A DNA stretch of 64,000 nt from NCBI GenBank assembly GCA_964059195.1, contig CAXKWD010000002.1, positions 52,292,923-52,356,922 of the forward strand. The letters are read 5' to 3'. The translations under genes and the position numbers were made by a program. The DNA comes from Ectobius pallidus (taxonomy: Eukaryota; Arthropoda; Insecta; Blattodea; Ectobiidae). Under the pieces are notes generated by a model. The model was not told the origin of the DNA. It did no database searches and was given only the letters and a program-made list of their open reading frames with translations. Positions 56,694-64,000 of this stretch are shown in pieces (position 1 is the first letter of the stretch; the number at the start of each line of letters is the position of its first letter).

Positions 56694-57400
56694 GTAAGAG
56701 CCAAAACCAAACTTATTTTGATTTGGGAAATAGAGGTTCGGTAACATATTGTTACTGAAATTTGGGGACTTGCTGATTTTTTCCCTCTCATGTGATTTAA
56801 TTTTCAAATTTTCAGAACTCAATACAAGCCTAGGGAATGGTATGCGGAATTTCAGTAATGCATTTCTTAATTTTTAACTGTAATAATATTATTATAATTC
56901 TTTCCTCTTCCGTGATTTCAATTCAACTGCAGCTGCGACAATGAACGTTCTAAATTTAAATAATCATAACACCAGGTTGGTAAACATGCACTTCAAAAAA
57001 ATCCCTAATTAAAAGTTTTCTGGAATACCTTATTGGTATATGTAGCCTTGTTTGGTTAAAACACCTTAAAATTGATTGCTTGAACAACGTACCATATTTA
57101 GGCCTACATAGGCCAATGTATAGGCCCCACACTTGTATAAGCCGCACCCTAATTTAGAGACAATAAATCTGGGGAAAAAGTAATATTTTTCTGAAATTTT
57201 AAAATGCAATTTCCAGTGTTTCTACTACACCATAAAAACTGTACCGAGTGTGATTCAGTCACACAATTCAGTTGTAAATCCACAATAGCCTATCTGGCTG
57301 TGTAAGGGAACCGTGCGGGTCACGCGTAACCTAGGGTTTGAAGGTATAGTCTGTATGGTAATATCTCACTCAGTGTCGTGTCTGTTCACTCTGTGCAAAC
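56694..57400. other. Spacer; Tigger-like terminal words at 57090-57155
   Basis: 'taggccccacacttgtataa' and 'gccgcaccctaatttag' resemble the ends of pogo-type elements ('..ataagccgcaccc'). A single later 'cataagccgcatctg' lies just after the 57401 exon (57891-57905), but no proper inverted end was found. No gene. Confidence 0.4.
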
Positions 57401-57844
57401 ATGGGTCCAGTGAGAGCTAGTGCCACTTCTAAATTTAAGCTAAAAGTTGCGCGTTATGCATTAAAACATGGAAAGAGGGCAGCAGGGAGAAAGTTTAACG
57501 TAGATGAAAAAAATGTACGACGCTGGATTCAAACAAAGGACGCTTTAGAAAAAACGTCTGAAAGTCGACAAGCTTTCCGCGGGAAGAAAGCAAAATACCC
57601 AGGTCTCGAAAGAGATCTAGTGGATTACGTACATAAAAGACGAGCAGAGGGATTTTCTGTTTCCGTCGCAATGATTCAGACTGAAGCTCTCAGGATAGCG
57701 AAGGACATGGCAATTCCTTGCAGTGAGTTTAGGGCTAGTTATGGTTGGGCCGTGCGTTTTATAGCGCGCCATGAACTTCGGCGTCCTACATCTACAGCAC
57801 AGAAGCTTCCGGATACATGCCAAGAGAAACTGATAATTTATAAG
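57401..57844 (+). CDS. First-type exon: CENP-B/pogo-type DNA-binding domain
   Basis: This is 148 codons from the ATG at 57401 to a GTATGT donor at 57845, phase 0. The first HTH is 'SKFKLKVARYALKHGKRAAG' then 'FNVDEKNVRRWIQTKDAL' (about 7-46). The CENP-B-type second HTH has 'YPGLERDLVDYVHKRRAEG' (about 66-84), 'VSVAMIQTEALRIAKD' and 'FRASYGWAVRFIARHEL', and it ends with 'RPTSTAQKLPD'. In pogo-like transposases that last region is the link to the DDE domain, which is missing here. It resembles 29320 more than 33357 (both 'F KLRVV/KLKVA..Y' starts). It lies 700 bp after the THAP unit 56310, the closest neighbours of different class in the array. Confidence 0.9.
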
Positions 57845-57959
57845 GTATGTATCGGTAATAACTCTAGCGTGGAACATTTTCTTTATTTTCCAGCATAAGC
57901 CGCATCTGAACGTTCTAACTTAGGCCTAATTTTTTAGTAAATATTGAGTAATATGTGAG

Positions 57960-58105
57960 TAAATACAGAAAAAATAAAACATAAGTTATATGTCTAAATA
58001 CTGGCCTAACCAGCTCTCAGACCTGTCGGTTTGGATTAAATGGTCGGTAAGGCACTGACTTTCTGTTAGAAGATCGAGGGTTCGATCCCGGCCCATTTAA
58101 CTTCA
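57960..58105 (+). repeat. tRNA-derived SINE fragment
   Basis: 'gaagatcgagggttcgatcc' is a B-box core and 'ggtcggtaaggcactgactt' an A-box-like head. It is related to 26400-26490. Confidence 0.6.
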
Positions 58106-59613
58106 TTGGGGAAAATTAGAATTCAAGATAAAAAATCAATAAAGAAATGCAATGCCATTAATAAAAATTGATAGGCTAGTGCAGGGCTATGGGATATCCA
58201 AATACACCAATTAAAAACAACCTAACACATTTCATGTCGTTCAAGTAAAGCAATGCATTAGGCCTAATGAGATTAATGATTCTCAAACTGCTAAATGCTA
58301 AAAAAACTAACTTTTGAGAAAATGAGTTTAAAGTGTTGCATGCGTAACCCAGAGTAAAGATAGTAGATAGCAGATGTACCAATTCTAGGAATCTAACCTC
58401 ATCATAACACTTCTGAAACATAGCTGACACCTCTTTGAGCTTTAAACTTCGAACAAAATAGACCCATGAACATATAATGATGTGCGTAGAGTTCTAAAAC
58501 GAAGCTAAACTTGACCGTTTAGTATACGTACTATAAGGTTGTCAAGGGGAGCATAGCTTTTTTTTATTTTTATATTTTTATATTTGAAGGTCCTAGTGAT
58601 GTTTGTAAATAGTAGTCATTTAAAAATCGTTTAAAGGGTAGAAATTTATTAAGAATAAAGAGCACTGACGGTAACTTTGGCTCTGGATTGGGGTAATAAT
58701 CATTATATATACTCTAGGATATATAACTAATGTGTACAATTTCTAATCTATAAATAGTAACGCTACTAATAAATGTAATGATATACACAAGGACTTTGTC
58801 CCCAAGGGTTCTATGAATTGAAAAATGAATCAGACTCAGCTGCGAAACCCACCCCTACCAATTGAGGGACGGCACTACTGGCAACCTTGTCGCCTTCGTG
58901 TGCCGAATGTCTAAAAATCTTAGACCCTCAACCTCCTGGAACCGTAAGGGCTTTCAGGGCCTGCAAAGGGCTGACTTTATTTTACATGTACACAATTGTG
59001 TATCGGTATACTGTAATTACAACAATAATAAAAAAATCATTAAAAGTTACTTAGCACATAGGCTGATTTTAATTTTTTTCGAACTCGTTTAATCAGTTCT
59101 TGTTTGCTATCTTAAACAAAACCCTGTTCATTAAAGTTCCCACGACTACTCATGAAACATTCTCCAGGATGCCATGGAAAATTAGAACTTCTCAGCGTGT
59201 GCAGTGCTAAGAAGTTAAAAAACTTCAAGACCAAAGTAATTGGAACCTTTTGACAAAATTTCCCGGCCCTTTCGCGTCTTATAACTAATTTTCTTCCTAT
59301 CGAGTCATTGCTAACTAGAATTTAATTCAGTAAAACTCATTACAGAATCTATTGTAGCACCAACAGTTTTGAGAAGGCGGAAAATATGCGAACTAACAAA
59401 ACTGACATCATATAGTGGCCCCTCTTCTCGTAAATGCGACAACCAGTTGATCAGCACTCGTGTTTCGGCGTGTTCTCTCTTCCTACACCGGTGTGCTTTG
59501 CGAGCGAAGTTTTTATCTGCAAACTTACATTTTAGTTATATGTGTTCGACTTGTGAATAATATACTTAATGTTTTTTATTCGTTAGTTATTTTCTAGCTT
59601 TAAGTAATTAAAA
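58106..59613. other. Spacer with a SINE fragment at about 58830-58960
   Basis: Phrases like 'gggacggcactactggcaac' and 'cgccttcgtgtgccg' match the SINE family body. The rest is AT-rich. 59380-59530 is somewhat GC-richer and may hold the promoter of 59614. The ORF at 59369-59560 is untranslated flank. Confidence 0.4.
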
Positions 59614-59910
59614 ATGCCCACTATGATTCCCGATGGTGAACGAGACTTGATTCGATATGTGACTGCAAAATGCGAAGAAGAAAAAAGGGACGGTTGGAAG
59701 TTTCCTCGAAATCAAGCTTCGAAAAGAATAGCTTTTTTGACAGGAAATAAGTATCCTTCGAATCCACTTTCTAGTGGTGAAAGAAAATTAATTTTACATA
59801 TAATTGCAATGTGTAAAGAAGAAGAAAGGGTCGGTTGGATGTTCCCTAGAGACCAGTCCTTGCAGAGAGCTGCCTATTTGACAGGGAAGTCAGTTGCATT
59901 CATAGGCCAG
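59614..59910 (+). CDS. First-type exon: duplicated HTH-like module
   Basis: This is 99 codons from the ATG at 59614 to a GTAAAC donor at 59911 (CAG before it), phase 0. The protein is two copies of one 35-residue unit: 'GERDLIRYVTAKCEEEKRDG' with 'KFPRNQASKRIAFLTG' (about 8-44), and 'GERKLILHIIAMCKEEERVG' with 'MFPRDQSLQRAAYLTG' (about 54-90). The pattern (helix, acidic 'CxEEExxGW', 'FPRxQxxxRxAxLTG') resembles the start of HTH segments ahead of transposase domains like that at 2369 ('..VREVAYTTGV..'), but I cannot name the family. No paralogue elsewhere in the window. The donor is weaker than most. Confidence 0.6.
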
Positions 59911-61646
59911 GTAAACAAACTGTGCAAAACCTATTGCAAGAACTTTTTCATCTATGATAGTCATGAACTTCATTTCCTTAAAGGGCATGAAATTTCTGGA
60001 ACAGAATTCTGAGGCGGAAGACAAAGATGCATTTAAAACAAGAAACTGCTATTTTGTTATTATTTTACACATTCCGTTACAAAAAAAAAATCAATTTTAA
60101 TATAATTTTTGACATGAACAAGTTGACGAAATATTGGTATTTACTTGTATATCCGGAATTTATGGACATAGGCTATAGTAATTTCAATTTCCAACATTAT
60201 TTCATTGGTTTTGGTTTGGCTATTGTTTGTTACGGCTGTTAAATCTTACAGTTGGTGAAATACCGTACTTCCAAAATGTATCGTTTGTTTTAACAGTTTG
60301 CTACAAATTTTTTGGTGCCATGCAAAAAATTCAAACTAACATTTTTTTAAAGCAGGATGTTCTTTCGGAGTGAGATTTTATTTTTTAATTAGTTCATTTC
60401 TGATATGTAAACAGATTATAAGCTGTAATATTCATAATATATTTTGTACGTAAACAAATAGGGGAGGGAATAGTTCTTCATAGTTCCCAAAAGGCCTATA
60501 ATTACCAAAACTTCTGGGCTTATACCATATGTAAGAATTATGCCGACTAAAATTCACGGTTTGCTACCGTGGCCTTGTATAACAGTAGTTATATTTCAAA
60601 ACACAAAACACAAAATATAGTAACTATATTTATTAATTGTTAATAAATTTCATTTTGACTAGGCCTACTTACTACTCCATCTTCTGCCATATAATAAAAT
60701 TTAGGCCTACAAATCTCTTAAGGTCGGAAGTTTATGAAAATCGTATTTTTAAAATAATGCACTCCATTACTTGCTAATTTTAAAACTATGTACAAGGCAT
60801 GAAAAAAAAATGGCAGAAAATTATGGTTTAATTTTCCAAACTGTCGCATATTTTGTTTGTTTCGAGATAATGCATCACATTTGCGTAATATTAAAATATT
60901 TATGGGTTTCTTATTTATTTATCACATTTTTAAGGGCATATTTCTGACTTCGGAGCTGATTGTATGATATTAAAGTGATTTTTCACTTCATGAGTTTCAA
61001 TTTACTAAAAACTGTTGTATGAACCTTGTTCTTTTTTAAAAAGTTTTAATGTAATTTACACATCTTTACCATTTTTTATAATTTAAAATGTAATTCACTA
61101 ACAAAGAACGTGAAGTATTAAAATTACTTTTATGATAGCGCACACTTAATTGATTCTGGACCATATTTTACAAATTTTAGAGCACATTTTCATGCATATT
61201 TCGTCTTCTGATAAAACATTAACTTCCGTGCTAAATCCTCGTTAAAACGTTCCCGTTTATTACGCTCTTTTTAATGCTTCGGTCGCTGGACATTTCATAT
61301 GTAACCTTATATCATTTTAATCTGCCATAACGTTATAAATTACACTTCATTCAAATCCCATTTGCATCAGTTTTTTTTTTTTTAAATCATAAATTGTATA
61401 TTGTGAAAATTGTAATGCTTTAAGGTGTTGTAAAGAAAATTTTTCTCTTGACGGTAGGGACGGAATGGAATTTCACTGGTGTACTTGGAAAATTTGTCTG
61501 CCATACTCAGAACTATGGTATGCACGTAGAATTATTGTGCTTAACGGTACTTTTGTGTGACGCAAGACTGTTGGACCTACCTTGACGTTCTTTCTCTAGT
61601 TTAGTCTTCTTTTGAACCCTGTGAGGTGCAGTTGTGAGAGGGGAAA
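59911..61646. other. Spacer, no gene seen
   Basis: The block 59990-60090 shares words with 63628-63710 ('cagaattctgaggcg', 'aaagat..gcattt'). The rest is AT-rich. The ORF at 60027-60242 is unsupported. Confidence 0.4.
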
Positions 61647-62063
61647 ATGATCAGGCGGAAATCCCTTTCTATAAGTGAAAAGCTGCAAATTCTTCATAAG
61701 TACGATGAAAATTCTACACAGAATCATAAGAATTTCGCAGCCTCTATAGGAATCCCTTCATCCACTTTAAGAACGATTATAAAAAATAGAGATGATATTA
61801 CTCATGCAGCGAAAGGTAGCTGCAAACGTAGAAAAGTCAAGTGTGGAAAATATGAAGATGTCGAAGAAATCCTCGTTGAATGGATTCAGCAGTCCCGTGA
61901 TGCTGCATCAGTACCGTTAAGAGGACCGATAATTCAAGAAAAGGCACGAGAAATTGCAAGTCAATTGAACAACGCAGACTTCACTGCTTCAACCGGTTGG
62001 TTACACAGATTCAGACAAAGGCATGGCTTAGTGAGCCGCCAAAATAATGGAGAATCAGAATCG
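61647..62063 (+). CDS. First-type exon: CENP-B/Tigger-type DNA-binding domain
   Basis: This is 139 codons from the ATG at 61647 to a GTTAGT donor at 62064, phase 0. The first HTH is 'LSISEKLQILHKYDENS' then 'FAASIGIPSSTLRTIIKNRD' (about 7-50). The second is 'YEDVEEILVEWIQQSRDAA' (about 71-89), 'LRGPIIQEKAREIASQL' and 'FTASTGWLHRFRQRHGLVSR'. It is the best match here to the canonical CENP-B/Tigger order ('GWL.RFk.RhgI'). The linker 'GSCKRRKVKCGK' is basic. It is the last unit seen before the right edge. After the donor, 11 codons run to a stop. No terminal repeats of a transposon were found around it, unlike 33357. Confidence 0.9.
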
Positions 62064-62592
62064 GTTAGTAACGGTGAAGTACATTTCTACTTTTAATAAG
62101 GGAGGAGTGGAAATTTCAAAGGTTTTTAAGTGCCATTTATTTAAATTTTTTGCACAATGTGGATCCTCGTACCAATGCCAATAATCCGTGTACGGTAAGT
62201 TCTATGTCCTGTTCACTGTTACAGTAGTTGCTACACCCATGCACAGATGAGTGCTCCAGTTTCACTTATAAATACTCATTTGCGAGATCTCAAAACTCAT
62301 CGTTATTAAAATATCAAAATACTTTCGTTGTAAACTTCTTACTAAGAAAACATTTGAGGCCTGGAAGGAATTAAACGTCTTCGAAACATGGAAAACGCCC
62401 TTCTCCTATAAGGTCCTTTACGTAATAGTTTTTTCTAATACGAGTCTACCTCAAGCAAAGAAGAGATCTTCTTACCTAATATGGGTAATATGTTGCCATA
62501 TCTTTCTATTCGTGCAAAGACTTTTATGATCTGTTTAGCAGGTGCTGTGTGTTCTATTCTGTTCTGTTCAATGTTTGTTCGAATAGCTTATG
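62064..62592. other. Spacer, no gene seen
   Basis: AT-rich with no coding signal. No acceptor followed by a long open frame was found. Confidence 0.4.
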
Positions 62593-62870
62593 CAGTGCCG
62601 TATTTAAGCCTAGGCAGACTAGGCAGCTGCCTAGGGCGGCAGATTTGAAGGGTCGGCTTTTAAGCTGTTACTGTTTTTTTTTAATACGTTAAACATTTTA
62701 TTCATAACTCTTTAAAATAGTAAACTAATGTAACGCACAATTAAATAGAAATGAATAACATTGACAACAAACGCTCAAATTTAATCAACGATCTAGTTCC
62801 ATTGTTGTTGTCAATGGAATTGGAACTCTCCTTCCATTTAACCGCCTTTCATTAAACTCTGACATTCTGA

Positions 62871-62923
<53 letters not shown>

Positions 62924-63046
62924 GCCTATTATTTCAGTTACAATAATGCTTATTGTAGGTTACTTTGTGGTACATTAATGTGGAAATAAGGGGGCGAAAA
63001 TATTTTTCTCTGCCTAGGGGCGCTTAAGTAGCTAAATACGCCCCTG
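62593..63046. mobile_element. hAT-type MITE with 8-bp target duplication, copy 2
   Basis: It has the same ends as 50959-51443 (CAGTGCCGTATTTAAGCC ... aaatacgcccctg) and the same internal ATT microsatellite (about 62870-62922). AGCTTATG is duplicated (62585-62592 and 63047-63054). Confidence 0.92.
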
Positions 63047-63054
63047 AGCTTATG

Positions 63055-64000
63055 GCACTTAGAACCTTCCAGGACTTTCGTGTCAGAACCAACTCAATGC
63101 AATATGTTTTGTATAAAGTACCTTGTCATGTGGTATCATATATTTGCTTCAAGTTATGTTGATTAAATAAAATTAAATCAAAATAGTACAGAAATGTGAG
63201 GGTTTTTGTGTGTCCTGTACAATTTTGTAAAAGGCACTTAGAACCTTTGCTGCTTCCACTCCTAAAATATCTATTTATATGCATGCATTCAGTTTTTTAG
63301 TTGCGAAACTCTTTTGCCGGAATATACATTAGTTGCGAATCTATATATCATTCATATCAAAATGTTCAGTCATTCTCTGTGGTACCCTTCTTTGTGAAAG
63401 CTGTTATAGTAAAAGTGAGACCCCATAATATTTATTTTTCCAAACAAAGCACTGCATATATTTATGGTACTGTAGTTACATGAATCTTATTGAAAATGCC
63501 ATGGTCTAATAATCTAATTCATAATAGAAGTGCGCATATGCCTCTATGCAAAGCAAACACTGTTTTAAAAGGAAGTAAGCTAATGCTGCAGGGCGCGAAA
63601 TTTCCGGTCCTCAGATCGCCATTGACGACCAGAATTCTGAGGCGAGCGCAAAGATTTGCATTTGAAAACAGCTGTTTTGTATACTTCTATTATTTTAGTT
63701 TCCGCACTAAAACATCAAATTTGATAGTAGATATTGCCACAGGCAACTGGATATCTGGATATTCGTATTCACTAGGAAGTGTTCAGTAATTTCCAGAAGT
63801 TACTATATAATTTGATTTCCAACCCATGGTTTAGGTTCCCTTGATTTAACCAATCGCTCTTCTTGGAAGAAAAAATGTTGTTTTTGGAATGATAATACTT
63901 TCATACTGGCCGTGTGTAGGCTAAGATGAAAGGTGAAGTCAGACTGATAATTTCAATGCCATATCCGGGATTTGAACCAGGATCTTCGGGCTCTACGTGC
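63055..64000. other. Right edge, no gene seen
   Basis: The ORFs at 63301 and 63490 have no domain. 63628-63710 shares a block with 59990-60090. At 63963-63995, 'ccgggatttgaaccaggatc' is a reversed B-box-like word, a SINE or tRNA fragment. No constant exon is visible before the edge. Confidence 0.4.

Noticed and set aside
1..64000. CRISPR arrays, bacterial operons, rRNA or integron-like features
   Set aside because: None seen. Introns, SINEs and MITEs show a eukaryotic nuclear sequence.

Overview
The window looks like nuclear DNA of an insect with a large, AT-rich, transposon-dense genome. The evidence is spliceosomal donors (GTAAGT/GTGAGT), tRNA-derived SINEs, many short inverted-repeat elements, long microsatellites, and DUF4817-type helix-turn-helix domains, which I associate with cockroaches and other insects. 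A cockroach-like (Blattodea) source is my inference and is not proven.

The main content is an array of about 20 coding units, all on the + strand, spread from 2369 to 62063. Each unit opens with an ATG, encodes a DNA-binding module of the kind found in transposases, and stops being gene-like at a splice donor. They are: an N-terminal transposase-type HTH (2369); a three-exon THAP (3564-5660); a full-length ZMYM1/hAT-like protein (9809); a FLYWCH zinc finger (15369); DUF4817 HTHs (18426, 19528, 44145); THAP zinc fingers (22244, 25916, 39805, 42575, 46278, 48057, 50371, 56310); CENP-B/pogo HTHs (29320, 33357, 57401, 61647); and a duplicated HTH-like module (59614). In every unit the donor falls exactly between codons (phase 0). 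No unit has a recognisable downstream exon in the window. The simplest reading is one locus with many alternative first exons, each with its own promoter, spliced to a shared downstream exon beyond position 64000. This resembles the clustered protocadherin or UGT1 layout, but with swappable transposon-derived DNA-binding domains. Splicing to a common exon is inference; the array, common strand and common phase are read from the sequence.

Seven perfect TGACGTCA (CRE) sites occur, all followed by C and six of them as GTGACGTCAC. Five lie about 100-130 bp upstream of the start codons at 9809, 22244, 39805, 46278 and 48057. Two (49567, 51995) have no obvious coding exon at that distance. One CENP-B-type exon (33357) still sits inside the terminal inverted repeats of a pogo/Tigger element, which suggests how units enter the array.

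The rest is mobile-element debris: a LINE reverse-transcriptase tail at the left edge (1-309), a frameshifted LINE on the - strand (7050-9417), a hAT transposase fragment (about 31140-31697), a scrambled piggyBac remnant (38202-39136), two head-to-tail Tc1/mariner-like elements (34096-35640), several hAT-type MITEs with intact target-site duplications, long inverted-repeat elements, SINEs, and poly-C, GA and ATT simple repeats. Stretches not listed as features show no gene that I can support.
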